Below the pieces are notes generated by a model. The model worked only from the letters and a program-made list of their open reading frames with translations. It had not been told where the DNA came from and did no database searches. Below are positions 19,963 to 29,430 of a DNA stretch of 64,000 bases, piece by piece. The DNA comes from Alphaproteobacteria bacterium (GTDB lineage Bacteria; Pseudomonadota; Alphaproteobacteria; Caulobacterales; Maricaulaceae). Made by a program: the position numbers and the translations under genes. How positions within the stretch are numbered: the first letter of the stretch is position 1; the number at the start of each line of letters is the position of its first letter. Where the stretch lies: contig JANSXV010000001.1 of assembly GCA_024742735.1 (NCBI GenBank), forward strand, positions 682,001-746,000. Direction: 5' to 3'.

Positions 19963-22154
19963 GGCCGCTTGCCCACGTAAGGGAAGGCCGGCGGCTGGTC
20001 CTGTTTCAGCGCCTGACCTCGCCCGGACAGGCTCGGATTGGTCATGAAATAGGCGTGGGCGCTGAAGGGATCGTCCACATTTCCAAGCTCGACCCGCGTG
20101 GAGGTCCCGTCGGCGTTCATGTACCAGGACTGGGTCTCGTCATTGAGATTGGCCACCATGATCTGGTCGAGCACCTGGCGATGCACGGTCGGGTTCTCGA
20201 TCGGGCACAGAGTCTCGATGCGCCGGTCCAGGTTGCGCGGCATCCAGTCAGCCGACGAGATGTAGATCTCCGCGCCGGGGTTCGGCATGGGCGCGCCGTT
20301 CGCGAAGCAGGCGATGCGGCTATGCTCCAGAAAGCGCCCGACGATGGATTTGACCCGGATATTCTCCGACAGGCCCGGCACGCCGGGGCGCAAACAGCAA
20401 ATGCCGCGAACGATCAGCTCCACGCGCACCCCGGCCTGGCTGGCCTCGTAGAGCTTGTCGATCACGCGCGGGTGTACGAGCGAATTCATCTTCGCCCAGA
20501 CCGCCGCCGGCTTGCCGGCTTTGGCGTTCCCGATCTCGCGCTCGATCTTGCCCAGCAGGAAGTCCAGCATGCCGATCGGGCTGATCACCAGCTTCTCAAG
20601 GCCGCTCGGACGGGCATAACCGGTCACGTAGTTGAAGATGCGGCCCGCATCGCGCCCGAACGCCGGATCGGCGGTGAACAGAGACAGGTCGGTATAGATC
20701 TTCGCCGTGATCGGATGGTAGTTCCCGGTTCCAAAGTGGGCGTAGGTGCGCAGCTCGGAGCCCTCCCGGCGCACCGCCAGAGAGATCTTGGCGTGGGTCT
20801 TGTATTCGATGAAGCCGTAGACGACCTGAACCCCGGCGCGTTCGAGATCGCGCGCCCATTTCAGGTTCGCCTCTTCATCAAAGCGCGCCTTCAGCTCGAC
20901 CAGCGCGGTGACGTTCTTTCCGTTCTCCGCCGCCTCGATCAAGGCCGCGACGATGGGGCTGTTCTTTGAAGTCCGGTAGAGCGTCTGCTTGATCGCAACC
21001 ACGTCAGGATCCGCTGCGGCCTGGCGCAGGAACTCCACCACCACGTCGAAGCTCTCATAGGGGTGGTGGACCACCAGGTCCTTGGCCCGGATCGCGGCGA
21101 ACACGTCCCCGCCATGGTCCTTGATGCGTTCAGGAAAGCGCGGCTCGTACGGGTCGAACTTCAGCTCCGGGCGCTCGTCGGGGATCAGCTGGGACAGCTG
21201 GGCCAGGCCCAGAATGCCGTCGACCAGCTGGACATCCTGCTTCTCGGCGTGGAGCTGCTGGATGATGAAGCGGCGCAGCTCTTCAGGCATGCTCGCTTCG
21301 ATCTTCAGCCGGACCAGGACGCCCCGGCGGCGCTGCTTGAGCAGGGCCTCGAACTCGCGCACCAGGTCTTCGGCTTCTTCCTCGATCTCGATATCGCTGT
21401 CGCGGATGATCCGGAAGGCGCCCTTGCCCACCAGCTGATAGCCCGGGAAGAGCGCATCCACGAACAGGATCAGGATGGTCTCCAGCGCGATGAAGCGCTT
21501 CTCAGGACGGCCCTGCGCGTCCTTCTCCTCGGTGGGAATTTCAATGAAGCGCTTCACGCCGGCCGGCAGCGGGAGCAGCGCGTTCATGATCTTCGCATCG
21601 CTCTCCCGCTTCAGCTTCAGGACGAGCGCGAAGCCCAGATTGGGGATGAACGGAAACGGATGAGCCGGATCGATCGCAAGCGGCGTGATCACCGGCAGGG
21701 TATGGGCCAGGAAGTCATCGCGCAGCCAGGCGCGCTCGTCCCGGGACAGCTCGTCCGCGCCGACCAGCTTGACCCCTTCAGCCGCCGCCGCATCGCGGAC
21801 CTCCCGCCAGGTTTCCTGCTGGGCGGACATGAGCTCGGAGGCCGCGTCGTTGATCCGCTCCAGCTGCTCAGACGCTGTCAGCCCGTCCATGCCGGGCCGG
21901 TCCACGCCATTGCGCACCTGGGCGCGCAGTCCGGCGACGCGGACCATGTAGAATTCATCCAGATTGCTGGCCGAAATGGACAGAAAGCGCAGCCGTTCCA
22001 GGATCGGGTGGCTGGTGTTGCGCGCCTCTTCCAGGACCCGCCAGTTGAACTGGAGCCAGGACAGCTCCCGATTGAGGAACCGCTCAGGCGAGGCCATGAG
22101 CGCCTCCAGGTCAGGCGCCTGGCGCGCCGGGGCGGCGGATGCGGCGTCGGTCAT
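19959..22154 (-). CDS. ppk: Polyphosphate kinase Ppk1
   Basis: A 731-residue kinase that makes polyphosphate from [22 protein letters not shown] opens the N domain; H454 (YKTHAKISL) is the autophosphorylated His, and H611 (RFLEHSRIA) the second conserved His. Domain order N, H, C1, C2 and length agree with Ppk1. It starts at ATG 22154, 48 bases after hdaA on the same strand, and its stop overlaps ppx. This gives the minus-strand order DUF2066-hdaA-ppk-ppx, probably one transcript. Confidence 0.97.
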   Translation of the reverse strand: MTDAASAAPARQAPDLEALMASPERFLNRELSWLQFNWRVLEEARNTSHPILERLRFLSISASNLDEFYMVRVAGLRAQVRNGVDRPGMDGLTASEQLERINDAASELMSAQQETWREVRDAAAAEGVKLVGADELSRDERAWLRDDFLAHTLPVITPLAIDPAHPFPFIPNLGFALVLKLKRESDAKIMNALLPLPAGVKRFIEIPTEEKDAQGRPEKRFIALETILILFVDALFPGYQLVGKGAFRIIRDSDIEIEEEAEDLVREFEALLKQRRRGVLVRLKIEASMPEELRRFIIQQLHAEKQDVQLVDGILGLAQLSQLIPDERPELKFDPYEPRFPERIKDHGGDVFAAIRAKDLVVHHPYESFDVVVEFLRQAAADPDVVAIKQTLYRTSKNSPIVAALIEAAENGKNVTALVELKARFDEEANLKWARDLERAGVQVVYGFIEYKTHAKISLAVRREGSELRTYAHFGTGNYHPITAKIYTDLSLFTADPAFGRDAGRIFNYVTGYARPSGLEKLVISPIGMLDFLLGKIEREIGNAKAGKPAAVWAKMNSLVHPRVIDKLYEASQAGVRVELIVRGICCLRPGVPGLSENIRVKSIVGRFLEHSRIACFANGAPMPNPGAEIYISSADWMPRNLDRRIETLCPIENPTVHRQVLDQIMVANLNDETQSWYMNADGTSTRVELGNVDDPFSAHAYFMTNPSLSGRGQALKQDQPPAFPYVGKRP

Positions 22155-22202
22155 GGCGTCGAGCTCCTGGAGCGGCGCTGCGATCCTAGCCGGACCCAGC
22201 CT

Positions 22203-22895
22203 CTAGGCGTTGGATAGTGCGGCCAGCCCCTCACGCGCAAGGGCGCGCGTGACCGGTTTCTTCTGGGCGAGCGCGGCGCGATCCAGCCAGGCGGTCAAAG
22301 CACGGGCGTGATCGATGGAGCGCTCCATGCGCACAAGGAGATAGTCGATGACGCCCGGCCCCAGCGGCGTGCGGCGTTCGCGGAACAGCTTCTCCATGAC
22401 CTGACGCAGCAGCGCGTCGTCGGGTTCATGCAGCACCGCCGCCTCGGCCGCCTTGAGGCGCGAATCAAGGTCGGGGAGCGCCACCCCCCAGGCCTCGGGA
22501 CCGCCGACGCCGGTGATCAGCACCGTCACCCCGGCGTCGCCCGCCGCCCGATTGAGCAGGTGGAACATCGCGTCTTCGTCCAGGCCGGCATGGGCGTCCT
22601 CGACGAGCACGGCCGCCCCGCGCCCGATGCGCTTGAGCGCCTTGCCCAGCGCCCTCGGCGCAACGGTTTCAGCGTGCGCGCGTTCCGCCCAGATCTTCGC
22701 CAGATGCGTCTTCCCGCTACCGGGCGGGCCGACCAGCAGCATGTGTCCCTGACGCCAGCGCGGCCAGCGATTGACCAGCGCCAGCGCCGAAGCGTTGGCT
22801 TCGCTCACGCAATAGCTTTCGGCGCGGTAGTCCGGCTCAAGCTGCAGATCGAGGGCGAGCTGCGCGGTCCGGGTCACCTTGGGCGGACGGTCCAT
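22203..22895 (-). CDS. hdaA: Regulatory inactivator of DnaA, HdaA
   Basis: A 230-residue DnaA-related AAA+ protein that, with the sliding clamp DnaN, stimulates hydrolysis of DnaA-ATP to prevent over-initiation. The N-terminal QLALDL (12-17) fits the clamp-binding motif. Walker A is LLVGPPGSGKTHLA, Walker B is AVLVEDAH, and sensor regions follow. It has no DnaA domain IV for DNA binding. The start overlaps the end of the upstream DUF2066 gene by 22 bases, indicating coupled translation. Confidence 0.92.
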   Translation of the reverse strand: MDRPPKVTRTAQLALDLQLEPDYRAESYCVSEANASALALVNRWPRWRQGHMLLVGPPGSGKTHLAKIWAERAHAETVAPRALGKALKRIGRGAAVLVEDAHAGLDEDAMFHLLNRAAGDAGVTVLITGVGGPEAWGVALPDLDSRLKAAEAAVLHEPDDALLRQVMEKLFRERRTPLGPGVIDYLLVRMERSIDHARALTAWLDRAALAQKKPVTRALAREGLAALSNA

Positions 22896-23962
22896 CCCAG
22901 GTCCTCGTCTTCTTCAAGACGCGCACCCCTGGCGGCGAGCTCGGAGCGGACCTGATCGCGGGTTCCGCGATGGATGATCGTCATTTCCGCTCCCGTGCGC
23001 GACAGGGCGTCCAGCCGGGCGTCCTGGATCAGGGAGGCGCCGGCGACGGCTTGCTGCAGCGCGCGCCACTCATTGATCGAGGAAAACAGCAGGGTCAGCG
23101 ACAGTTCGGCCTCCTCGCCGCCGCGCACGACCGCGCCCCGTTTCCAGGCGTCTTCGCGGCGCTCGACCAGGCGGGTGGCGGCCGCGGCGAAACCGCCGCC
23201 GGCCGCCACGCTTTCAAGATCTTCCCGTGTCACGCCCTCGTCGCCGAACACCAGCATCGCCCCGACGGTGCGCACGGCGTCACCGCCCTGGCGCGCGAGG
23301 ATCACGGCGACCCGGTCGACATCATAGGCCCGCGCGAGCGCGCCCAGCGCATCGCGGTCAAGCCGGCCCGCCTCCTCCACCGTGATCAGACCGCGGCCGA
23401 CCGGCGTCCCGTCTGGTCCGGTGCGCGAGCCCAGGGCGATGAACGGGGTGAGGGCCGTATCGAAGCCGCCGTCGAGCCAGGCCCGGTGCCACGGCGTCGA
23501 CCAGAGGCGGCGCTGACCGTCGGATTCCAGCACAGGCACAACCAGGATGGGCGCGGCCTGACTTTCCACGAACGGAACGCCGAGGCCGGAGAGATAATTG
23601 CTGACCGCGCGGCGATCGAATTCCACCGTGAGAACCCCGCGATAGCGGGTCGAGGAGCGCTGCTCGTCGGCGATCTGGAGCCCGGCGATGAGTTCGGCGG
23701 CGGTTTGCGCCGTCATGGGCGGAAGATCGGCTTCCATGCGGTCTTCCGCCAGGGTGAGACGCTGGATCAGCCGCTCGGCGGCGCGGGTCTGGCCGCTGCT
23801 CAGCGCCTGGCGCTGGGCTTCGAAAGCGGTGTCGGCGGTGGCGTCGATCTCGATCCCGCGCACCGTATAGGCCTGGCCAAGAGCCGGCGCGGCGAACAGC
23901 GCCAGCGCGGCGAGCGCCGGCAGCATGCGCGCTAGTCCAGTCAGAATGGCCATGGCCGTCAT
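22874..23962 (-). CDS. DUF2066 family exported protein
   Basis: A 362-residue protein with a signal peptide (LPALAALALFAAPALGQA) and the DUF2066 pattern: AYTVRGIEIDATADTAFEAQRQAL, VEFDRRAVSNYLSGLGVPF and ILVVPVLES. The role is unknown to me; family members are commonly found next to hda-like genes in alphaproteobacteria. ATG 23962 and ATG 23953 are both possible; the latter gives a shorter signal peptide. It heads the hdaA-ppk-ppx unit and is divergent from purM. Confidence 0.82.
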   Translation of the reverse strand: MTAMAILTGLARMLPALAALALFAAPALGQAYTVRGIEIDATADTAFEAQRQALSSGQTRAAERLIQRLTLAEDRMEADLPPMTAQTAAELIAGLQIADEQRSSTRYRGVLTVEFDRRAVSNYLSGLGVPFVESQAAPILVVPVLESDGQRRLWSTPWHRAWLDGGFDTALTPFIALGSRTGPDGTPVGRGLITVEEAGRLDRDALGALARAYDVDRVAVILARQGGDAVRTVGAMLVFGDEGVTREDLESVAAGGGFAAAATRLVERREDAWKRGAVVRGGEEAELSLTLLFSSINEWRALQQAVAGASLIQDARLDALSRTGAEMTIIHRGTRDQVRSELAARGARLEEDEDLGWTVRPR

Positions 23963-23991
23963 CCTCTTCCCCTCGCGGTCACGTGCGGGAG

Positions 23992-24019
23992 ACTATAGCC
24001 GAGCAGGCGCTGCGGTGAA
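23992..24019 (-). promoter_or_regulatory. Probable promoter of the DUF2066-hdaA-ppk-ppx unit
   Basis: On the minus strand TTCACC (24014-24019) and TATAGT (23992-23997) are spaced by 16 bases (4/6 and 5/6 matches). The predicted transcript start lies about 23 bases before ATG 23962. Confidence 0.5.
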
Positions 24020-24126
24020 GCCCCGCCGGGCGCCGCGCAAGGCTCGCATCCACAGCTAAAGGCGGCTATTCAGGGGCCTCAAAGCGCCGGACGAAGCGGC
24101 GCTTGAACCTGCAAGGAGCCGCCGCC

Positions 24127-25155
24127 GTGTCCGATCCGAAACCTGAAGGCCTGACCTATGCCGGATCCGGCGTCGATATCGACGCCGGCGACGCCCTGGT
24201 CGAGCGGATCAAGCCGCTGGCGAAGTCCACCGCCCGCCCTGGCGCGGATGCCGCGCTCGGCGGATTCGGCGGCGCCTTTGATCTGAAGGCCGCCGGATTC
24301 ACTGATCCGGTCCTGGTCTCCGGCACGGACGGGGTCGGCACCAAGCTGAAACTCGCCATCGCGTCAGGGATCCTCGACACGGTCGGGATCGATCTCGTCG
24401 CCATGTGCGTCAACGATGTCCTCGCCCAGGGTGCGGAGCCCTTGTTCTTCCTGGACTATTTCGCCACCGGCAAGCTGGACCCGGCACGCGGCGAAGCCAT
24501 CGTCTCCGGCATCGCGCAGGGGTGCCGCCAGGCCGGATGCGCCCTGATCGGCGGGGAGACGGCGGAAATGCCCGGCATGTATGCCGGCGATGATTTCGAT
24601 CTCGCCGGTTTCGTGGTCGGCGCGGCGGAGCGCGGCGCGCTTCTTCCGGTTCATGACGCCATGCAGCCGGGCGACGTCCTGATCGGGCTGGCGAGCTCGG
24701 GGCCGCACTCCAACGGCTATTCGCTGATTCGCCGGGTCGTCGACCATGCCGGCCTCGGCTTCGACGCGCCTGCTCCGTTCCAGCCGGACAGGGCGCTCGC
24801 GGAAGCCCTGCTGGCGCCGACGCGAATCTATGTGAAATCGCTGATGCCGCTGGTGCGTGACGGGCTGATCAAGGGCCTGGCCCACATCACCGGCGGCGGC
24901 GTCACCGAGAACACGCCACGTATGCTGCCCGGTCACCTGACCTTCGAGGTGGACTACGCCGCGTTCGAGCGTCCGGCGGTGTTCCAGTGGCTGCAGGAGG
25001 CCGGCGCCATCGCCGAGGCCGAGATGCGCCGCACCTTCAATTGCGGCATCGGCATGATCGCCGCCGCCGCCGCCGAGGACGCCGGGAAGATCGTTGAGCG
25101 CTTGAATGCGAGCGGAGAAACCGCAAGCATCATCGGCGACCTGAAGACGGCGTAG
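24127..25155 (+). CDS. purM: Phosphoribosylformylglycinamidine cyclo-ligase PurM
   Basis: A 342-residue AIR synthetase (E. coli enzyme 345), fifth step of purine synthesis. It shows [29 protein letters not shown], the [13 protein letters not shown] loop, [19 protein letters not shown] and [11 protein letters not shown]. Translation most likely starts at GTG 24127, preceded by AAGGAG near 24114; an in-frame TTG at 24103 is less likely. purN follows after five bases, forming a purMN operon. Confidence 0.96.
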   Translation: MSDPKPEGLTYAGSGVDIDAGDALVERIKPLAKSTARPGADAALGGFGGAFDLKAAGFTDPVLVSGTDGVGTKLKLAIASGILDTVGIDLVAMCVNDVLAQGAEPLFFLDYFATGKLDPARGEAIVSGIAQGCRQAGCALIGGETAEMPGMYAGDDFDLAGFVVGAAERGALLPVHDAMQPGDVLIGLASSGPHSNGYSLIRRVVDHAGLGFDAPAPFQPDRALAEALLAPTRIYVKSLMPLVRDGLIKGLAHITGGGVTENTPRMLPGHLTFEVDYAAFERPAVFQWLQEAGAIAEAEMRRTFNCGIGMIAAAAAEDAGKIVERLNASGETASIIGDLKTA

Positions 25156-25160
25156 GCTCC

Positions 25161-25817
25161 ATGGCGAAAATGAAAGTCGCCGTGCTCATCTCCGGGCGCG
25201 GCTCGAACCTGCAGGCTCTGCTCGACGCATGCGCGGACGAGGACTTCCCCGCCGAGATCGTGGCGGTGATCTCCAACAAGGCCGGCGCTCAAGGGCTGGA
25301 GCGCGCGCGCAAGGCCGGGGTCGCGGCCAGCTTCATCGACCACACGCTCTATGAAGAGCGCGAGGCCTTCGAGAAAGACCTGGACGCGAAGCTGAAGGGC
25401 ACAGGCGCGCAGCTGATCGCGCTGGCCGGCTTCATGCGTATCCTGACGCCGTGGTTCGTCGATCGCTGGAAGGACCGGCTGATCAACATCCACCCCTCGC
25501 TCCTGCCCTCGTTCCGCGGCGTGCACACCCATGAGCGCGCCCTGGAACAGGGCGTGCGCATCCACGGCGCCACGGTCCATTATGTGCGTCCCGACATGGA
25601 TGACGGTCCGATCATCGGCCAGGCCGCCGTGCCGGTCCTGCCCGGCGATGATGCGGAGACCCTGTCAGCCCGCGTTCTGGAGGCCGAGCACAAGCTCTAT
25701 CCTGCCTGCCTGAAGCTAATCGCCGAGGGAAAGGCGCGGGTCACCGCAGAGCGGGTGAAAATCGACAAGGACGCCGCCGCGGACGCCGCGAGCCTTTTGA
25801 CCAATCCGGTCGGGTAA
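25161..25817 (+). CDS. purN: Phosphoribosylglycinamide formyltransferase PurN
   Basis: A 218-residue GAR transformylase using 10-formyltetrahydrofolate. VLISGRGSNLQALL is the phosphate-binding start; N109 and H111 (INIHPSLLPSF) and D147 (MDDGPII) are the catalytic residues by alignment to the E. coli enzyme. The last 15 or so residues (DKDAAADAASLL) are an extra tail. It is read from the purM transcript and converges with the PqiC-type lipoprotein gene. Confidence 0.96.
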   Translation: MAKMKVAVLISGRGSNLQALLDACADEDFPAEIVAVISNKAGAQGLERARKAGVAASFIDHTLYEEREAFEKDLDAKLKGTGAQLIALAGFMRILTPWFVDRWKDRLINIHPSLLPSFRGVHTHERALEQGVRIHGATVHYVRPDMDDGPIIGQAAVPVLPGDDAETLSARVLEAEHKLYPACLKLIAEGKARVTAERVKIDKDAAADAASLLTNPVG

Positions 25818-25835
25818 GGTCGACAGGCTGACGCC

Positions 25836-26492
25836 CTACCCGGCGCACGCTTGCGGCGCTTCATCACCCTCACAGATCACGCCTTCCGCCCAGTCCGCCA
25901 GCTGGCTGGCGACTTCGCCGGACGCCGCCGAGAATGCCTCGACGATGGCGCTCTGACGGTTGGCGGAGGCCTGGCGGGAGACGCCGAGTGTGCGTGAGGC
26001 GGCGATGGCGCGGGTCTGGCGGTCGATCAACCGGCTGATCAACGTGACCTGGACGCGTGGGGCGGCGTTGGATCCTGCATCATAGACCGCCTCGAAATGG
26101 CGCAGCTCAAGATCCAGGGTATAGCGGGCGGACACGCCGTCCTGGACGCGCGCCGGCGTGATCGCCGGCGCCTGGGCCTGAACCGCCTCCACGATGGCGG
26201 AGTGCAGCAGTTGCGGCGCCGGAGACAGCCAGGCCGCACCAGCCATGTAGGCGATGCGTCCGTCGCGCTCGAGAGCGATCCTGTCGCCGGCCAGGCCGCG
26301 CGGCGCTGCGATGCGGTCGATGACGACCGTCTCGCCGCCCGCGGCGGTCCGTGTCTCCGGCGCGGACTGGGTCGTCAGCCGGTACAGCGCGTCCGGCTCG
26401 GTCTCCGGCAGCAGCGATATGCAGCCAGGAAGGGCGATCAGGGCGGCGAAGGCGGCGGCGGCCAGGCCGGCGCGGGACACAGGACGGCTCAT
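25836..26492 (-). CDS. ABC-type transport auxiliary lipoprotein (PqiC-like)
   Basis: A 218-residue outer-membrane-type lipoprotein with lipobox LPGC (Cys about residue 23). The body matches the ABC-transport auxiliary component family: ALYRLTTQSAPE, VVIDRIAAPRGLAGDRIAL, ERDGRIAYMAGAAWLSPAPQLL. Such proteins pair with MCE-domain proteins and are thought to link the transporter to the outer membrane. Its start overlaps the mlaD-like stop by 4 bases. Two Cys near the C-terminus (ICEGDEAPQAC) may form a disulfide. Confidence 0.88.
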   Translation of the reverse strand: MSRPVSRAGLAAAAFAALIALPGCISLLPETEPDALYRLTTQSAPETRTAAGGETVVIDRIAAPRGLAGDRIALERDGRIAYMAGAAWLSPAPQLLHSAIVEAVQAQAPAITPARVQDGVSARYTLDLELRHFEAVYDAGSNAAPRVQVTLISRLIDRQTRAIAASRTLGVSRQASANRQSAIVEAFSAASGEVASQLADWAEGVICEGDEAPQACAG

Positions 26493-27445
26493 TGGGGCAC
26501 CTCGATTTCTTCGCCGGCGGGCTGGGACACGAAGCCGGCCGGATCCTGTTCCAGCTCAAGCGCGATGCGCTCCAGCGCCGCCACCAGGGAGCGCAGATCG
26601 CGCGCCGCCGCGCTCAGCTGAGGCAGGCCGTCGCTGGCGAATTCCTCCAGCCCCGGGCGCAGGGCCGCGATCGCTTCATAGGTTTCGACGGAGGCGCGGT
26701 CGACTTCGATTGAGGCCGACGACACGTCGGCGACCATGGGGCCAACCTCCTCTATGAGGAAGGTCTCCGCCGTCGCGCCGAACTGCTCCATCCCCTGAGC
26801 GGCCGCAGAAATGTCCTGCGCAGCGCGGTCCAGACTGGCCACAGCGCGGCGCAGATCCTCGACCAGCTGGTCCTCTTCGGCGAGCGTGGCCGTGATGGTC
26901 TCCACCGAATTGAGAATGTTGCGCGCGCTCTCCAGGTTCTCGTCATTCAGGAACCTGCCGACCCGCGTGAACGTCAGCTGGGCCGATTCCAGCAGCGTCT
27001 CCCCGCCCTGCACCAGCTCATCCAGCGCCGCCTGCCGGGCGTAGATGCGCGGCGCACGATCGCCTGGACGGCCTTCAAGCCGGGCCGCGTCAGCCGATCC
27101 GGCGGAAAGCTGCAGATAGGAGAGCCCCGTCAGACCCTGGGGTTCGAGCTGGGCGAAACTGTCGACCTTGACCGGCGTGGCCGCGTCCACACGGATCCGC
27201 GCGATCACCTCGCCGGGGTTGTCGGGATTCAGACCCAGATCCGTGACTTCGCCCACCTGGATGCCGTTGAAACGAACCTCCGAAGCCGTGCGAAGCCCCC
27301 TCACCGGTCCCTCGAAGACGACATCATACTCCCGGAATTCGCGGTCGAACGTGGCCTGGGCCAGCCAGAGGAACGCGAACACACCGGCCACGGTGAGCAG
27401 CACCACGAATATGCCGACAAGGGCGTGATGGGCTTTGGTCTCCAT
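26489..27445 (-). CDS. mlaD: MCE-domain lipid-transport protein (MlaD family)
   Basis: A 318-residue protein with one N-terminal membrane span (HALVGIFVVLLTVAGVFAFLWLA) and an MCE domain (about 40-115; VRGLRTASEVRFNGIQVGEV and LEPQGLTGLSYLQLS). A long helical C-terminal part follows (about 130-300). In Mla systems a hexamer of this protein carries phospholipid between the ABC core and the periplasmic or outer-membrane partner. It is longer than E. coli MlaD (183 residues), as usual for alphaproteobacterial versions. It follows mlaF by four bases. Confidence 0.9.
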   Translation of the reverse strand: METKAHHALVGIFVVLLTVAGVFAFLWLAQATFDREFREYDVVFEGPVRGLRTASEVRFNGIQVGEVTDLGLNPDNPGEVIARIRVDAATPVKVDSFAQLEPQGLTGLSYLQLSAGSADAARLEGRPGDRAPRIYARQAALDELVQGGETLLESAQLTFTRVGRFLNDENLESARNILNSVETITATLAEEDQLVEDLRRAVASLDRAAQDISAAAQGMEQFGATAETFLIEEVGPMVADVSSASIEVDRASVETYEAIAALRPGLEEFASDGLPQLSAAARDLRSLVAALERIALELEQDPAGFVSQPAGEEIEVPQ

Positions 27446-27449
27446 GTCG

Positions 27450-28229
27450 TCAGCCTCCTTGCGGCTGTCTTAGCACGGCGCGCCCGCGCGGGCCGCCGAA
27501 ATACTCCTGGATCCACGGGTGCGGATTACGGGTCAGCGCATCAAGCGGCTCCGCGGCCACGATGCGCCGGTCGGCGATCACGGCCACGCGGTCACAGATC
27601 GCGTGCAGGCTGTCGAGATCGTGGGTGATCATGACAACCGTCAGGCCCAGCGTCCGGCCGAGCTCCAGGATCAACTCGTCAAACTGGCTCGCGCCGATGG
27701 GATCAAGACCCGCCGTGGGCTCGTCCAGGAACAGAAGGTCCGGGTCCAGAGCCAGGGCCCGCGCCAGGCCCGCCCGCTTCTTCATGCCTCCCGAAAGCTC
27801 GCTGGGGAATTTCGGGCCGGCGTTGTCGGGAAGGCCCACCATGCCGATCTTCAGGTCCGCCAGCTCCCGCATGAGGGAGACCGGCATCTTCAGGTGCTCG
27901 CGCATGGGCGCCATGACGTTCTCCTGCACCGTCAGGGAGGAGAACAGGGCGCCGGCCTGGAACAGGACGCCGAGCCGGCGCGCCAGAGCGTCCCGGTCGC
28001 GCCGGCGCATGGCCGAGCGCGGCTTGCCGTTGAAATAGACTTCTCCGGCTTCAGGTTGCTTGAGGCCGAGGATCGTATTGATCAGAACCGATTTTCCGGT
28101 GCCCGATCCGCCGACGATGCCTAGAATTTCCCCCCGCCGGATCTCCAGATCCAGATCCTCGTGAACCACATGGGTCCCGAACTGGGAACGCAGGCCGCGC
28201 ACCTCGATGACGGTCTCGCCGCGGCTCAT
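27450..28229 (-). CDS. mlaF: ABC transporter ATPase of MCE system (MlaF family)
   Basis: A 259-residue nucleotide-binding subunit. Walker A GGSGTGKSVL (about 40-49), Q-loop LFQAGALFSSLTV, signature LSGGMKKRAGLARALA, Walker B LLFLDEPTAGLDP and H-loop MITHD are all intact. The LSGGM-K-R variant is typical of MlaF. ATG 28229 overlaps the permease stop by 4 bases, which fixes the start. It powers phospholipid movement with the permease and MCE protein next to it. Confidence 0.93.
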   Translation of the reverse strand: MSRGETVIEVRGLRSQFGTHVVHEDLDLEIRRGEILGIVGGSGTGKSVLINTILGLKQPEAGEVYFNGKPRSAMRRRDRDALARRLGVLFQAGALFSSLTVQENVMAPMREHLKMPVSLMRELADLKIGMVGLPDNAGPKFPSELSGGMKKRAGLARALALDPDLLFLDEPTAGLDPIGASQFDELILELGRTLGLTVVMITHDLDSLHAICDRVAVIADRRIVAAEPLDALTRNPHPWIQEYFGGPRGRAVLRQPQGG

Positions 28230-29380
28230 ATGTCGAGCTCCAGATACATCATGGCGAACAGCGCATCGATCACGATGACCGCGAAGATCGACTGCACCAC
28301 AGAAGTCGTGACCCGCGAGCCCAGACTCTCCACGTCGCCGCCGACCTTCAGTCCATGGCGGCAGCCGATGATGGCGATCACCAGGCCGAAGACCGGGGCC
28401 TTGGACATGCCCACCATGAAGTGGCTCCAGTCCACGCTGTCCTGCATGCGGGTCAGGAAAAAGGCCGGGGAGATGTCCAGCGTCGCCCAGCTGACCAGCA
28501 GGCCGCCGAAAACCCCGGTCACCATGGCCGCGAAGGTCAAAAGCGGCGCCATGAGGACGCAGGCGATCACCCGCGGGATGACCAGGACCTCGTAAGGGTC
28601 GAGCCCCATCACCTTCATGGCGTCGATCTCCTGCTGCATCTTCATGGAGCCGATCGCCGCCGTGAACGCGCTGTCGGAACGTCCCGCCAGCAGGATCGCC
28701 GTGATCAGCACGCCGAACTCGCGCAGCACCGACAGGCCCACCAGCTCCACGGTGAAGACCGAAGCGCCGAAGGTCTCCAGCAGGTTCGCGCCCATAAAGG
28801 CCACGACCGCACCGATGAAAAAAGACAGCACCGCGATGATGGGCAGGGCGTTGACCCCGGCGGTCTCCATGATGTGGACGGTCGCCGTCCAGCGCATGCG
28901 CGCAGGCAGGGCGAACACCCCGAAGCCTGTCGTCAGCACTCGCCCGAAGAAGGCGAAGGTGTCCCAGGTTTCCTCCCAGGCATCCTCCACGGCGCGCCCC
29001 ACCCGGGCCATGACGTCCATGAAGCCGCCGTCCGCCTCGGCCTCCGGCGGGCAGTGGGCGAGGCGCCGGCGCATGTCGGCCATCAGGCTGCGGGCCGCCT
29101 CGTGGCCGCCGAGATAATGCCAGTCCCCGTCCGGATCGCCGCACTTGCTCACCGCCCGTCCCAGCAAATACGCCCCGGCTGTGTCGATCCGGCGCAGACC
29201 GGACAGATCGATCCGGATCTTGTCAGGCTCGTATCCGTCCTCGATCCGGCGAATCGCCGAGTCGAATTTGCCGATGGCGCCGATCAGCCAGTCGCCGCCC
29301 GGCTCCAGGATCACAAGCCCGTCCTCGCTGCGCGTGGTCAGCGTGGCGGTCTGATCTGAGGTCTCGGCGGCTGTCGCCAT
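28226..29380 (-). CDS. mlaE: MCE-system permease with N-terminal STAS domain (MlaB-MlaE fusion type)
   Basis: A 384-residue permease. Residues 1-110 form a STAS-like domain (DLSGLRRIDTAGAYLLGRAV), the function supplied by separate MlaB in E. coli. Residues about 130-384 match MlaE: FGVFALPARMRWTATVHIMETAGVNALPII, LLETFGAS, LREFGVLITAILLAGRSDSAFTAAIGSM and the EIDAMKVMGLDP coupling motif. It heads the mlaEFD-lipoprotein operon. No mlaC or mlaA is in the window. Confidence 0.92.
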   Translation of the reverse strand: MATAAETSDQTATLTTRSEDGLVILEPGGDWLIGAIGKFDSAIRRIEDGYEPDKIRIDLSGLRRIDTAGAYLLGRAVSKCGDPDGDWHYLGGHEAARSLMADMRRRLAHCPPEAEADGGFMDVMARVGRAVEDAWEETWDTFAFFGRVLTTGFGVFALPARMRWTATVHIMETAGVNALPIIAVLSFFIGAVVAFMGANLLETFGASVFTVELVGLSVLREFGVLITAILLAGRSDSAFTAAIGSMKMQQEIDAMKVMGLDPYEVLVIPRVIACVLMAPLLTFAAMVTGVFGGLLVSWATLDISPAFFLTRMQDSVDWSHFMVGMSKAPVFGLVIAIIGCRHGLKVGGDVESLGSRVTTSVVQSIFAVIVIDALFAMMYLELDI

Positions 29381-29430
29381 GATGTCTCCGGAAAGTGGCG
29401 CGTATACGCTCGACGCCGGTTGAGGTCAGA

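Noticed and set aside
28230-29144. Long in-frame extension upstream of the MlaF ATPase start
   Set aside because: It runs through the permease gene in another frame; the ATPase domain begins just after ATG 28229, which overlaps the permease stop by 4 bases.
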